From Algibacter sp. L1A34 (lineage in GTDB: Bacteria > Bacteroidota > Bacteroidia > Flavobacteriales > Flavobacteriaceae): a stretch of DNA of 64,000 nt. The first letter of the stretch is position 1. Each line of letters opens with the position of its first letter. Shown piece by piece: positions 42,386 through 52,400 of this stretch. The stretch lies in assembly GCF_009796805.1 (NCBI RefSeq), contig NZ_CP047029.1, positions 2,118,501 through 2,182,500 of the forward strand. Reading direction: 5' to 3'. Made by a program: the position numbers and the translations under genes. The notes under the pieces are model-generated. The model was given only the letters and a program-made list of their open reading frames with translations. It ran no database searches and was not told the DNA's origin.

Positions 42386-42580
42386 ATGTTAATAATACCA
42401 ATTAAAGAAGGAGAAAATATAGATAGAGCGTTAAAGCGTTACAAACGTAAGTTTGTGAAAACAACGGTAAAAAACCAGTTGCAGTCACGCAAACAATTTA
42501 ACAAACCTTCTGTTGTACGTAGAACTCAGGTTCAAAAAGCACAATATATCCAAGGATTAAGAGATGCAGAGGAAGTATAA
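42386..42580 (+). CDS. rpsU: 30S ribosomal protein bS21
   Basis: A 64-residue basic protein that binds near the 3' end of 16S rRNA. It begins LIIPIKEGENIDRALKRYKRKFVKT and has the conserved basic helix with RKQFNKPSVVRRTQVQKAQYIQ. In Bacteroidota bS21 helps to sequester the anti-SD; the SD in its own leader therefore gives feedback control (established for related species). Monocistronic: a strong terminator follows at 42602-42632. Confidence 0.96.
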   Translation: MLIIPIKEGENIDRALKRYKRKFVKTTVKNQLQSRKQFNKPSVVRRTQVQKAQYIQGLRDAEEV

Positions 42581-42601
42581 TTTTTCTGTCGTTTATAAAA
42601 T

Positions 42602-42632
42602 AAAAGTTCCGCAATTCGCGGAACTTTTTTTG
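42602..42632 (+). terminator. rpsU terminator
   Basis: An 11-bp stem (AAAAGTTCCGC with its complement) with a 5-base loop and a long T-run. Confidence 0.9.
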
Positions 42633-42794
42633 TTTATAACCGTTTAAGTTTATCTGTTATAGGATAAAACTAATATTCAATAAATAAGTTATTGTATTTA
42701 ATACTTGAGCAAAAATCTGTGAGCTTTCTTCATACTTCTCAGGGAAACAATTAAAAAACATTGTATATTTAGAAATCAATTCAAATCCCCATAA

Positions 42795-43685
42795 ATGCCC
42801 TTTCAATCATTTATCGATTATCTGCTTCTCGAAAAAAACTATTCGGCACTAACCGTAAATGCTTATAATTCAGATTTAAAAGCCTTTTCAAAATTTATAA
42901 AAGTAGAGTTTGATGATGAATCTGTTAACAATGTAAACTATGCGCAAATTCGGAACTGGATTGTTTCGCTAGTAGAAAGCGGTATTTCAAATCGAAGCAT
43001 AAACCGTAAAATTTCATCATTAAATACTTATTATAAGTTTCTATTAAAAGTTGGTGATATTAAATTAAATCCGCTAGCAAAACATCGCGCTTTAAAAACA
43101 AGTAAAAAAATACAAGTCCCATTTTCGGAAACCGAAGTCGCAAATGTATTAAGCGATTTAAATTTTGGTGACGATTTTGAAAGCTTACGTAACAAGCTTA
43201 TTATAGAGTTGTTTTATTCCACAGGTATACGAAGAATAGAATTGGTAGAGTTAGAGTTATCTCGTTTTGATATTGGTAATAAATCATTAAAGGTCCTGGG
43301 TAAACGAAATAAGGAGCGTATAATCCCTTTATTGCCGTCCGTAATAGAAACCTGTAAAAGCTATTTAAAGGCGAGAAATAAATTGGAGTATATTGTAGAT
43401 TCCAACAAGTTGTTTTTAACCCAAAAAGGTGTTAAAATATATGAAACACTTGTTTACAGAATAATTAATGAGTATTTTAGTTTAGCATCTTCAAAGGTTA
43501 AAAAGAGCCCGCATATACTAAGGCATTCTTTTGCAACACATTTGTTAAACCAAGGTGCAGACTTAAATGCTGTTAAAGAGCTTCTTGGTCATTCAAGTTT
43601 AGCAGCAACACAGGTTTATACTCATAATAGTATAGCCGAGTTAAAAAAGGTGCATGTTAATGCGCACCCTAGAAGTAAAAAATAA
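42795..43685 (+). CDS. xerC: Tyrosine recombinase XerC
   Basis: A 296-residue site-specific recombinase that resolves chromosome dimers with XerD. The N-terminal SAM-like core-binding domain is residues about 1-90. The catalytic residues are complete: Arg146 (TGIRRIEL), Lys170, His240 and Arg243 (HILRHSF), His266 (LLGHSS) and Tyr275 (TQVYTH). It does not adjoin any mobile element, and its length and position next to hpf support a housekeeping role rather than an integrase. Confidence 0.93.
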   Translation: MPFQSFIDYLLLEKNYSALTVNAYNSDLKAFSKFIKVEFDDESVNNVNYAQIRNWIVSLVESGISNRSINRKISSLNTYYKFLLKVGDIKLNPLAKHRALKTSKKIQVPFSETEVANVLSDLNFGDDFESLRNKLIIELFYSTGIRRIELVELELSRFDIGNKSLKVLGKRNKERIIPLLPSVIETCKSYLKARNKLEYIVDSNKLFLTQKGVKIYETLVYRIINEYFSLASSKVKKSPHILRHSFATHLLNQGADLNAVKELLGHSSLAATQVYTHNSIAELKKVHVNAHPRSKK

Positions 43686-43747
43686 GATAGACTAAGCTGA
43701 AATTTTAATTTCAACTTAAGTAATTGTTTAACCAAAAAAACACAAGT

Positions 43748-44050
43748 ATGAAAGTAAACACCCAATCCGTAAATTTTAATGCAGATCAAAAGTTGATAGA
43801 CTTTATTCAAAAACGAATGGATAAGTTAGATTTGTTTTATGACAAGGTAATTAAATCGGATGTTTTTTTAAAGTTAGAAAACACCAGCGATAAAGAAAAT
43901 AAAGTATTTGAAGCACGAGTAAGTGTGCCAGGGGATAGTATTGTTGTAAAAAAGCAATGTAAAAGTTTTGAGGAAGGGGCAGATATGGCAATTTCATCTT
44001 TAGAACGCCAGTTAAAAAAGCGAAAAGAAAAATTAAGAGCACATTTATAA
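43748..44050 (+). CDS. hpf: Ribosome hibernation-promoting factor (HPF/RaiA)
   Basis: A 100-residue short-form protein that binds the 30S decoding region in stationary phase. It has the beta-alpha-beta-beta-beta-alpha pattern: VNTQSVNFNADQKLIDFIQKRMDKLDLFYDKVIKSDVFLKLE, then VFEARVSVPGDSIVVKKQCKSFEEGADMAISSLERQLKKRKEK. The ATG at 43748 is preferred to an upstream TTG because it gives the family N-terminus. The gene lies 62 bases after xerC and just upstream of the tRNA-tuf block. Confidence 0.92.
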   Translation: MKVNTQSVNFNADQKLIDFIQKRMDKLDLFYDKVIKSDVFLKLENTSDKENKVFEARVSVPGDSIVVKKQCKSFEEGADMAISSLERQLKKRKEKLRAHL

Positions 44051-44234
44051 TATTTAGTATATTTTTATATAATGAAGTTGATTTAGAGATTTTTTCATAA
44101 AAATGAATGGTTTACCTTGCTATCACTAGAGTAAGTAAGCCAAAGCAGAAGATGATATGTGCGAAACCAAGACGTTTTTTAGTGATATTTGAAAATAGTT
44201 TGAAATTCTATGTAAAATTTATTAAAAAAATGTT

Positions 44235-44263
44235 TTGAATATTTAAATAAATCTATACATTTG
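44235..44263 (+). promoter_or_regulatory. Promoter of the tRNA-tuf-sec-nusG-ribosomal operon
   Basis: TTG at 44235-44237 and TACATTTG at 44256-44263, spaced 18 bases, form the best match to the Bacteroidota consensus here. No other strong promoter precedes the four tRNA genes. The 200 bases between hpf and this box contain no recognisable gene. Confidence 0.65.
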
Positions 44264-44264
44264 C

Positions 44265-44292
44265 AGTCCGTTAGAAATAGCGGACTTTTTTT
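44265..44292 (+). terminator. Hairpin-plus-U-tract between promoter and first tRNA
   Basis: AGTCCGTTA pairs with TAGCGGACT (9 bp, one G-T pair) around a GAAA tetraloop and is followed by seven Ts. It starts 2 bases after the -7 box, near the expected transcription start. It could end hpf read-through or attenuate the tRNA-tuf operon. Confidence 0.7.
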
Positions 44293-44312
44293 ATGCTTAA
44301 AAAAAGAAAAAA

Positions 44313-44386
44313 GCCGATGTAGCTCAGCTGGCTAGAGCAGCTGATTTGTAATCAGCAGGTCGTGGGTTCGAGTCCCTCCATCGGCT
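44313..44386 (+). tRNA. tRNA-Thr (anticodon TGT), copy 1
   Basis: A 74-base cloverleaf: acceptor GCCGATG pairs with CATCGGC, D-arm AGCTCAGCTGGCTAGAGC, anticodon loop TTTGTAA with TGT, T-arm GGGTTCGAGTCCC, discriminator T. CCA is not encoded. A sequence-identical copy lies at 61988-62061. First of four tRNAs ahead of tuf. Confidence 0.97.
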
Positions 44387-44449
44387 CTTTTAAAATTTGA
44401 GTTCTAATTGTTTAGAAATAAGAGTTTTAAATTGAAATATTGAATTTTT

Positions 44450-44531
<82 letters not shown>

Positions 44532-44669
44532 CAATTTTATAGATTAAGCGATTAATCTAAGAAGTTTATTGAAATGTTGATAATACCTTTTAAAGATTTT
44601 TGAATCTAAGAAAAAGAGCTCTACTTTTGTAGAATTCTAAATTTTAAGATTTAAAGTTTTTAATTAAAT

Positions 44670-44742
44670 GCGAGAGTAGCTCAGTTGGTAGAGCGTCAGC
44701 CTTCCAAGCTGAATGTCGCCAGTTCGAACCTGGTCTCTCGCT
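44670..44742 (+). tRNA. tRNA-Gly (anticodon TCC)
   Basis: A 73-base cloverleaf: acceptor GCGAGAG pairs with CTCTCGC, anticodon loop CTTCCAA with TCC, T-arm CCAGTTCGAACCTGG, discriminator T. CCA is not encoded. Confidence 0.96.
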
Positions 44743-44811
44743 CAAAAATTTACGAGTTATAATTTATAGTTTTCGAATTGTAAATTTAAAATCGGCAATC
44801 GTAAATGAAAG

Positions 44812-44883
44812 GCCGGTGTAGCTCAGGGGTAGAGCGTTTCCTTGGTAAGGAAGAGGTCACGAGTTCAATTCTCGTCATTGGCT
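44812..44883 (+). tRNA. tRNA-Thr (anticodon GGT)
   Basis: A 72-base cloverleaf: acceptor GCCGGTG pairs with CATTGGC (one G-T), anticodon loop TTGGTAA with GGT, T-arm CGAGTTCAATTCTCG, discriminator T. It lies 63 bases before tuf. Confidence 0.95.
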
Positions 44884-44946
44884 CAAAGAAAGAATTAGAA
44901 TACATTAATATTATTATATAACAAAGATTTAAATCATTTTAAAAAC

Positions 44947-46134
44947 ATGGCAAAGGCAACTTTTGATCGTTCAAAACCACACTTAAACATTGGTACAATT
45001 GGACACGTAGATCACGGTAAAACAACTTTAACTGCTGCTATTACTAAAGTATTAGCTGATGCAGGTTTCTCAGAAGCAAGATCATTTGATCAAATTGATA
45101 ACGCTCCAGAAGAAAAAGAAAGAGGTATAACAATTAATACTTCTCACGTAGAATATGCAACAGCAAATCGTCATTACGCTCACGTTGACTGTCCAGGTCA
45201 CGCGGATTACGTAAAGAACATGGTAACTGGTGCAGCTCAAATGGATGGTGCTATTTTAGTAGTTGCGGCTACAGATGGTCCAATGCCACAAACTCGTGAG
45301 CATATCTTATTAGGACGTCAGGTAGGTATTCCTCGTATCGTTGTATTCATGAATAAAGTGGATATGGTTGATGATGAAGAATTAATCGAATTAGTAGACA
45401 TGGAAGTTAGAGATTTATTATCTTTCTATGAATACGATGGAGATAATGGACCTGTAATTGCTGGTTCTGCTTTAGGTGCACTTAACGGTGAGAAAAAGTG
45501 GGTTGATACAGTATTAGAATTAATGGAAGCTTGTGATTCTTGGATCGAAGAGCCATTACGTGAGGTTGATAAACCTTTCTTAATGCCTATCGAAGATGTA
45601 TTCTCTATTACTGGTCGTGGTACTGTTGCAACTGGTCGTATTGAAACTGGTATTGCAAACACTGGAGATCCTGTAGAAATTATTGGTATGGGTGCTGAGA
45701 AATTGACATCTACTATTACAGGTATCGAAATGTTCCGTCAAATATTAGATAGAGGTGAAGCTGGTGATAATGCTGGTATCTTATTAAGAGGTATTGAGAA
45801 ATCTCAAATCTCTAGAGGTATGGTTATTGTTAAGCCGGGTTCTGTAACTCCACATGCTAAATTTAAAGCTGAGGTTTACATCCTTAAGAAAGAAGAAGGT
45901 GGACGTCATACTCCATTCCACAACAATTACCGTCCACAGTTTTACGTACGTACAACTGATGTAACTGGAAACATTGCGCTTCCTGATGGTGTTGAAATGG
46001 TTATGCCAGGAGACAACTTAACTATTACTGTTGAATTAATTCAAACAATTGCAATGACTGTAGGTTTACGTTTCGCAATTCGTGAAGGTGGTAGAACAGT
46101 TGGTGCTGGTCAAGTAACTGAAATTTTAGACTAA
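44947..46134 (+). CDS. tuf: Elongation factor Tu
   Basis: Delivers aminoacyl-tRNA to the ribosomal A site. The 395 residues are full length. The G domain has [10 protein letters not shown] (about 19-28), [17 protein letters not shown] (about 81-92), NKVD and SAL; domains II and III follow, with [23 protein letters not shown] at the end. The ATG is clear. The gene sits between the tRNA-Thr/Tyr/Gly/Thr block and tRNA-Trp, an arrangement widespread in bacteria. Confidence 0.99.
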   Translation: MAKATFDRSKPHLNIGTIGHVDHGKTTLTAAITKVLADAGFSEARSFDQIDNAPEEKERGITINTSHVEYATANRHYAHVDCPGHADYVKNMVTGAAQMDGAILVVAATDGPMPQTREHILLGRQVGIPRIVVFMNKVDMVDDEELIELVDMEVRDLLSFYEYDGDNGPVIAGSALGALNGEKKWVDTVLELMEACDSWIEEPLREVDKPFLMPIEDVFSITGRGTVATGRIETGIANTGDPVEIIGMGAEKLTSTITGIEMFRQILDRGEAGDNAGILLRGIEKSQISRGMVIVKPGSVTPHAKFKAEVYILKKEEGGRHTPFHNNYRPQFYVRTTDVTGNIALPDGVEMVMPGDNLTITVELIQTIAMTVGLRFAIREGGRTVGAGQVTEILD

Positions 46135-46160
46135 TATAGTCTTAAGCATATAAAGAAGTT

Positions 46161-46185
46161 AAGGTATTCCAAATTGGAATACCTT
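46161..46185 (+). terminator. Hairpin downstream of tuf
   Basis: AAGGTATTCC pairs with GGAATACCTT around a 5-base loop. No T-run follows, so it may be a processing or partial-termination site before tRNA-Trp rather than a full terminator. Confidence 0.5.
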
Positions 46186-46195
46186 GATTTCATTT

Positions 46196-46268
46196 ACGGG
46201 CGTAGCTCAGTTGGTAGAGCACTGGTCTCCAAAACCAGGTGTCGGGAGTTCGAGTCTCTCCGCCCGTG
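46196..46268 (+). tRNA. tRNA-Trp (anticodon CCA)
   Basis: A 73-base cloverleaf: acceptor ACGGGCG pairs with CGCCCGT, anticodon loop CTCCAAA with CCA, T-arm GGAGTTCGAGTCTCT, discriminator G. It lies between tuf and secE, as in many bacteria. Confidence 0.97.
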
Positions 46269-46346
46269 CAAAAAGAACAAGAGACTTTTAGTCTCAATTA
46301 AATTTACACAAAGCATCGTTTATCGATGTTGTAAAAAAAAGTAAAA

Positions 46347-46541
46347 ATGGCTGGATTTGTAAATTATATAAAAGAATCATTTGGGGAACTTAAAAACAAT
46401 GTAAGTTGGCCAACATGGGCAGAAGCTCAAAGTTTAACCATTTTGGTTGCTGTGTTTTCAATTATATTCTCTCTAGTAATTTGGGGAGTAGATACAGTAT
46501 TTAGTAATGTTATTTCATTTTACTTTGATCTAATTAAATAA
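46347..46541 (+). CDS. secE: Preprotein translocase subunit SecE
   Basis: A 64-residue single-helix SecE that clamps the SecY channel. It has the SecE core: FVNYIKESFGELKNNVSWPTWAEAQS (amphipathic helix), then one transmembrane helix (about 31-54). The NVSWPT motif is the family signature. It is 9 bases before nusG. Confidence 0.96.
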   Translation: MAGFVNYIKESFGELKNNVSWPTWAEAQSLTILVAVFSIIFSLVIWGVDTVFSNVISFYFDLIK

Positions 46542-46550
46542 AAAAGAATT

Positions 46551-47105
46551 ATGTCTGAAGTAAGTGAAAAAAAATGGTATGTTGTTCGTGCTGTAAGTGG
46601 TCAAGAAAACAAAATTAAGACATATATCGAGAATGAAATTGCTCGTTTAGGTCTTACTGATTATGTTGATCAAGTATTAGTTCCTACAGAACGCGTTATT
46701 CAAATCCGTAACGGAAAAAAAGTCCATAAAGAAAAAGTATTCTTCCCAGGATATATTATGGTACAAGCAAATTTAACAGGTGAAGTTCCTCATATTATAC
46801 GTTCAGTGACTAATGTTATTGGGTTTTTAGGTGAAACTAAAGGAGGCGATCCTGTACCTTTAAGACAATCTGAAGTAAATAGAATGTTAGGTAAGGTGGA
46901 TGAGTTGGCTGTTGAAGAAAGTGCTATGGTAGCAATTCCATATACAAGAGGTGAAACTGTTAAAGTAATTGACGGACCTTTTAATGGATTTGATGGTACA
47001 ATCGAAAACATAAATGAAGAAAAGCGTAAGCTAGAAGTAATGGTGAAAATTTTTGGAAGAAAAACACCATTAGAATTAAGCTATATGCAAGTAGAAAAAG
47101 TATAA
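46551..47105 (+). CDS. nusG: Transcription termination/antitermination factor NusG
   Basis: A 184-residue factor that binds RNA polymerase and links it to Rho or the ribosome. The NGN domain contains KWYVVRAVSGQENKIKTYIENEI (about 7-29) and VFFPGYIMV; the C-terminal KOW domain (about 130-184) contains TRGETVKVIDGPFNGFDGTIENINEEKRKLEVMVKIFGRKTPLEL. Standard place between secE and rplK. Confidence 0.98.
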   Translation: MSEVSEKKWYVVRAVSGQENKIKTYIENEIARLGLTDYVDQVLVPTERVIQIRNGKKVHKEKVFFPGYIMVQANLTGEVPHIIRSVTNVIGFLGETKGGDPVPLRQSEVNRMLGKVDELAVEESAMVAIPYTRGETVKVIDGPFNGFDGTIENINEEKRKLEVMVKIFGRKTPLELSYMQVEKV

Positions 47106-47176
47106 TAGTGTTACATTAAGATAGATATAATTTTTCGCTTCCAAATGAGAAATTACATCGAATTAAATTATTAAAA

Positions 47177-47614
47177 ATGGCAAAAGAATTAAGTAAAGTA
47201 GTTAAGTTACAAGTTCGGGGAGGTGCTGCGAATCCGTCGCCACCGGTTGGACCCGCTTTAGGAGCCGCTGGTGTTAACATCATGGAGTTCTGTAAGCAAT
47301 TCAATGCTAGAACCCAAGATAAAGCTGGTAAAGTATTACCAGTTGTTATATCTGTTTTTAAAGACAAGTCGTTTGACTTTGTTATTAAAACTCCTCCAGC
47401 AGCAGTCCAGTTAATGGAAGCAGCAAAAGTGAAGAAGGGTTCTGGAGAGCCAAACCGTAAAAAAGTAGCTAAAGTATCTTGGGATCAGGTTAAAACTATC
47501 GCAGAAGATAAAATGGTAGATTTAAATGCATTTACTATCGAATCTGCAATGAAAATGATAGCTGGAACTGCAAGATCAATGGGAATAACTGTAACAGGGC
47601 AATTCCCTAATTAA
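47177..47614 (+). CDS. rplK: 50S ribosomal protein uL11
   Basis: A 145-residue protein of the GTPase-associated centre. The N-terminal proline-rich lobe is [33 protein letters not shown]; the C-terminal RNA-binding lobe ends with [13 protein letters not shown]. It is 20 bases before rplA and in the usual rplK-A-J-L order. Confidence 0.98.
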   Translation: MAKELSKVVKLQVRGGAANPSPPVGPALGAAGVNIMEFCKQFNARTQDKAGKVLPVVISVFKDKSFDFVIKTPPAAVQLMEAAKVKKGSGEPNRKKVAKVSWDQVKTIAEDKMVDLNAFTIESAMKMIAGTARSMGITVTGQFPN

Positions 47615-47634
47615 TCTATTAAAGACATTAGAAA

Positions 47635-48324
47635 ATGGCAAGATTAACAAAAAAGCAAAAAGACGCTTTAGCGAAAATTGAAAAAGGGAAAGTATATTCT
47701 CTTACTGAAGCATCAGCATTAGTAAAAGATATTTCTAACATGAAATTTGATGCGTCAATTGACTTAGCTGTACGTTTGGGAGTAGATCCACGTAAAGCTA
47801 ACCAGATGGTGAGAGGTGTTGTTTCACTTCCGCATGGTACTGGTAAAGATGTAAAAGTATTAGCATTAGTAACACCAGATAAAGAAGCCGAAGCTAAAGC
47901 AGCTGGAGCAGATTACGTAGGTTTAGATGAGTATCTTGATAAAATCAAGAGCGGTTGGACCGATGTTGATGTTATTATTACTATGCCAAGTGTTATGGGT
48001 AAGTTAGGTCCTTTAGGACGTGTATTAGGCCCACGTGGTTTAATGCCTAACCCAAAAACAGGTACAGTAACTATGGATGTAGCAAAAGCTGTAACAGAAG
48101 TAAAAGCTGGTAAAATTGACTTTAAAGTTGATAAAACTGGTATTGTACACGCTGCTATTGGAAAAGCATCTTTTAGTGCAGATAAAATTGCAGGTAATGC
48201 AAATGAATTATTAACAACTTTAATGAAACTAAAACCAACGGCTTCAAAAGGGATTTATGTAAAAAGCATCTTTATGTCTTCTACAATGAGCCCGAGTATT
48301 GCTGTTGATCCTAAAATTGGTTAA
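47635..48324 (+). CDS. rplA: 50S ribosomal protein uL1
   Basis: A 229-residue L1-stalk protein, also a translational repressor of the rplKA message in other bacteria. Motifs: [35 protein letters not shown] (about 38-72) and [25 protein letters not shown] (about 122-146). It is 20 bases after rplK and 19 bases before rplJ. Confidence 0.98.
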   Translation: MARLTKKQKDALAKIEKGKVYSLTEASALVKDISNMKFDASIDLAVRLGVDPRKANQMVRGVVSLPHGTGKDVKVLALVTPDKEAEAKAAGADYVGLDEYLDKIKSGWTDVDVIITMPSVMGKLGPLGRVLGPRGLMPNPKTGTVTMDVAKAVTEVKAGKIDFKVDKTGIVHAAIGKASFSADKIAGNANELLTTLMKLKPTASKGIYVKSIFMSSTMSPSIAVDPKIG

Positions 48325-48343
48325 TTAAGTTAAAACTTTTATT

Positions 48344-48865
48344 ATGACAAGAGAAGAAAAATCACAAGTAATTGAGGAGTTAACTGCAGAATTAGCTAAT
48401 AATGCAAATATCTATTTAGCTGATATTTCAGGATTAAATGCAGATACTACTTCAAATTTACGTCGTGCTTGTTTTAAAGCAAACGTAAAATTAGCAGTTG
48501 TAAAGAATACATTACTTGAAAAAGCAATGGAAGCATCAGAAAGAGATTTCGGAAACCTTCCATCTGTATTAAAAGGAAATACATCTGTGATGTATTCTGA
48601 AACAGGTAACGTACCAGCGAAACTTATTAAAACTTTCCGTAAAAAAGCTGAAAAACCTTTATTAAAAGGAGCTTTCATTGAGGAATCTGTTTATATCGGT
48701 GACGATCAATTAGATATGTTAGTTGATATTAAGTCTAAAGAAGAGTTATTAGGAGAGATTATAGGATTATTACAATCGCCTGCTAAGAACGTTATTTCAG
48801 CACTTAAATCAGGTGGCGGAACTATAGCTGGACTTATCAAAACACTTTCTGAGAGACCAGAATAG
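48344..48865 (+). CDS. rplJ: 50S ribosomal protein uL10
   Basis: A 173-residue stalk base protein that binds L7/L12 dimers. N-terminal RNA-binding domain with IEELTAELANNANIYLADISGLNADTTSNLRRACFKANVKLAVVKNTLLEKAM (about 9-62); C-terminal helix binds L12 (last about 30 residues). Precedes rplL by 60 bases; the complex autoregulates in other bacteria. Confidence 0.98.
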   Translation: MTREEKSQVIEELTAELANNANIYLADISGLNADTTSNLRRACFKANVKLAVVKNTLLEKAMEASERDFGNLPSVLKGNTSVMYSETGNVPAKLIKTFRKKAEKPLLKGAFIEESVYIGDDQLDMLVDIKSKEELLGEIIGLLQSPAKNVISALKSGGGTIAGLIKTLSERPE

Positions 48866-48925
48866 TATTAAATAGTACGCACTTTATTACATTATATTAT
48901 TAAAATTTATTAAAACGATAGAAAA

Positions 48926-49300
48926 ATGGCAGATTTAAAAGATTTCGCAGAACAATTAGTTAACCTTACTGTAAAAGAAGTAAATGAGTTAGCAACTATA
49001 TTAAAAGATGAGTACGGTATCGAGCCTGCTGCTGCTGCTGCAGTTGCTGTTGCTGGTCCTGCTGCTGGTGGAGACGCTGAAGAAGCTCAAACTGAATTTG
49101 ATGTTATTTTAAAAGCTGCAGGTAGCTCTAAGTTAGCTGTTGTGAAATTAGTTAAAGAATTAACTGGTTTAGGTTTAAAAGAAGCTAAAGGTTTAGTTGA
49201 TGATGCACCAAGTGCAATCAAAGAAGCTGTAACTAAAGACGAAGCTGAAGCTTTAAAAGCTCAGTTAGAAGAAGCTGGAGCAGAGGTTGAGTTAAAATAA
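48926..49300 (+). CDS. rplL: 50S ribosomal protein bL12 (L7/L12)
   Basis: A 124-residue stalk protein that recruits translational GTPases. N-terminal dimer helix, an Ala-rich hinge ([22 protein letters not shown], about 33-55), then the globular domain [40 protein letters not shown]. High expression is expected. Followed by a hairpin at 49323-49359 before rpoB. Confidence 0.98.
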   Translation: MADLKDFAEQLVNLTVKEVNELATILKDEYGIEPAAAAAVAVAGPAAGGDAEEAQTEFDVILKAAGSSKLAVVKLVKELTGLGLKEAKGLVDDAPSAIKEAVTKDEAEALKAQLEEAGAEVELK

Positions 49301-49322
49301 GCTTAACATCTCAAAAACATAA

Positions 49323-49359
49323 GGTTTAGGTCTGGAGCACGCGCTACCAGACCTAGACC
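49323..49359 (+). terminator. Hairpin between rplL and rpoB
   Basis: GGTTTAGGTCTGG pairs with CCAGACCTAGACC (13-bp stem, 11-base loop) and no strong T-run follows. In E. coli an attenuator/processing hairpin sits in the same place to lower rpoBC relative to ribosomal proteins; the same role is inferred here. Confidence 0.6.
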
Positions 49360-49488
49360 ATTTTGTGTATAAGAGTATTTATACCGAAAGTAATACAAAA
49401 CAACTCAAATTTCTTGACTTGTTTTTTGCAGTTTAATTAGTGTTTTAAAGCACTATCACTATTTTTTTAATCATAATTCCGTCTATTG

Positions 49489-52400
49489 ATGTTGTCAACA
49501 CAAGCTGAAAGATTAAATTTCTCGTCTATTGTAAATAAGACAGATTACCCCGACTTTTTGGATATTCAGATAAAATCTTTTCAAGATTTTTTCCAATTAG
49601 AAACTAAATCTGAAGAAAGAGGTGATGAAGGTTTATATAATACCTTCATGGAAAATTTTCCAATTACCGATTCTCGTAATCAATTCGTATTAGAATTTTT
49701 AGATTACTTCGTCGATCCACCAAGATATGCTATTGAAGAGTGTATTGAGCGTGGCTTAACATATAGCGTTCCGCTTAAAGCAAGGTTAAAGTTATATTGT
49801 ACCGATCCTGAACATGAAGATTTCGAAACCATTGTTCAAGATGTGTACTTAGGTACTATTCCTTACATGACACCTTCTGGTACATTTTGTATCAACGGTG
49901 CTGAGCGTGTTGTTGTATCACAATTACACCGTTCACCTGGTGTATTCTTCGGTCAATCTTTCCATGCGAATGGAACAAAATTATATTCAGCAAGGGTTAT
50001 ACCATTTAAAGGATCTTGGATTGAGTTTGCTACAGACATCAATCAAGTGATGTATGCATACATTGATAGAAAGAAAAAATTACCTGTTACAACGCTTTTC
50101 CGTGCAATCGGTTTTGAGCGTGATAAAGATATTTTAGAGATTTTCGATTTAGCTGAAGAAGTTAAAGTATCGAAATCTGGTTTAAAAAAGTACTTAGGAA
50201 GAAAATTAGCAGCCCGTGTATTAAATACCTGGCATGAGGATTTTGTAGATGAAGATACTGGAGAAGTAGTTTCAATTGAGCGTAATGAAATTGTGCTTGA
50301 TCGTGATACTATTTTAGATAAAGACAACATAGAAGAAATTCTTGAAGTTGATGTTAAAACTGTTCTTTTGCATAAAGAAAGTAATGAACAAGGCGATTAC
50401 GCTATTATTCATAACACACTTCAAAAAGATCCAACAAACTCTGAAAAAGAGGCTGTTGAACATATATATAGACAATTACGTAATGCTGAGCCGCCAGATG
50501 AGGAAACAGCGCGTGGAATAATTGATAAATTATTCTTCTCAGACCAACGTTACTCTTTAGGAGAAGTTGGGCGTTACAGAATGAACAAAAAATTACAGTT
50601 GGATATTGGTATGGATAAGCAAGTGCTTACCAAAGAAGATATCATAACTATTATAAAATACTTAATCGAGCTTATTAACTCAAAAGCTGAGATTGATGAT
50701 ATTGATCACTTATCTAACCGTCGTGTTCGTACAGTTGGTGAGCAATTATCTTCTCAATTTGGTGTTGGTTTAGCACGTATGGCTCGTACTATTCGTGAAC
50801 GTATGAACGTTCGTGATAACGAGGTATTTACTCCTATTGATTTAATTAATGCTAAGACTTTATCGTCTGTTATTAATTCTTTCTTTGGAACAAACCAGTT
50901 ATCTCAATTTATGGATCAAACCAATCCATTAGCTGAGATTACGCATAAGCGTCGTTTATCGGCTCTTGGACCAGGTGGTCTTTCGAGAGAGAGAGCAGGG
51001 TTCGAGGTTCGTGATGTTCACTATACACACTACGGTCGTTTATGTCCAATTGAAACTCCTGAGGGACCAAATATTGGTCTTATTTCTTCACTTTCAGTAT
51101 TTGCTAAAGTGAACTCAATGGGATTCATTGAAACACCATATAGAAAAGTAACTGATGGTGTTGTTGATATTGTTAACGAACCAACTTATTTAAGTGCAGA
51201 AGAAGAAGAAGAAAAATTAATCGCTCAAGCAACTGTTAAGGTTGATGAAAACGGTAAAATTTTACATGATAAGGTAATTGCACGTATGGAAGGTGACTTC
51301 CCAGTAATCGAGCCTACAAAGTTAGATTATACGGATGTTGCACCAAATCAAATTTCGTCTATCTCGGCGTCGTTAATTCCGTTCTTAGAACATGATGATG
51401 CGAATAGAGCCTTGATGGGATCTAACATGATGCGTCAAGCAGTGCCTTTATTAAGAGTAGATGCACCAATTGTTGGAACAGGATTAGAGCGTCAAGTAGC
51501 TTCAGATTCTCGTGTTTTAATTAACGCAGAAGGAAGAGGTGAGGTACTTTATGTTGATGCAAACGAAATTAAAATTAGATACGATCGTACTGAAGATGAA
51601 GCTAAAGTAAGTTTTGATAGCGATATTAAAACTTATAAATTAGTTAAATTCCGTAAAACAAATCAAGGAACTTCTATCAACCTTACACCAATTGTTGTAA
51701 AAGGTGATATAGTTTCTAAAGGTCAGGTTCTATGTGAAGGTTATGCAACTCAAAAAGGTGAATTAGCACTTGGTAGAAATATGAAAGTAGCCTTTATGCC
51801 TTGGAAAGGATATAACTTTGAGGATGCAATTGTAATTTCAGAAAAAGTAGTTCGTGAAGATATTTTCACATCTATACATATCGATGAGTATTCTTTAGAT
51901 GTTAGAGATACAAAATTAGGTAACGAAGAGTTAACTAATGATATACCTAATGTTTCTGAAGAAGCTACTAAGGATTTAGATGAAAATGGAATGATCCGTA
52001 TTGGTGCAGAGGTTAAGCCTGGCGATATCTTAATTGGTAAAATTACACCAAAAGGAGAATCAGATCCAACACCGGAAGAAAAATTATTACGTGCTATCTT
52101 TGGTGATAAAGCAGGTGATGTAAAAGATGCGTCGTTAAAAGCGTCTCCTTCATTGCATGGTGTTGTTATTGAGAAGAAGTTGTTCGCAAGAGCAGTAAAA
52201 GATAAGCGTAAAAGAGCTCAAGATAAAGATGATATCTTAGCTTTAGAAGCGCAATATGATAGAAAGTTTGATGATTTAAAAGATGTTTTAATCGAAAAGC
52301 TTTTTAATATCGTAAATGGAAAAACTGCACAAGGTATTTTTAATGATTTAGGTGAAGAAGTATTACCAAAAGGTAAAAAATTCACACTTAAAATGTTAAA

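Noticed and set aside
42795-43685. Integrase of a mobile element
   Set aside because: The tyrosine recombinase has XerC length and context, and no attachment sites, phage genes or element boundaries are near.
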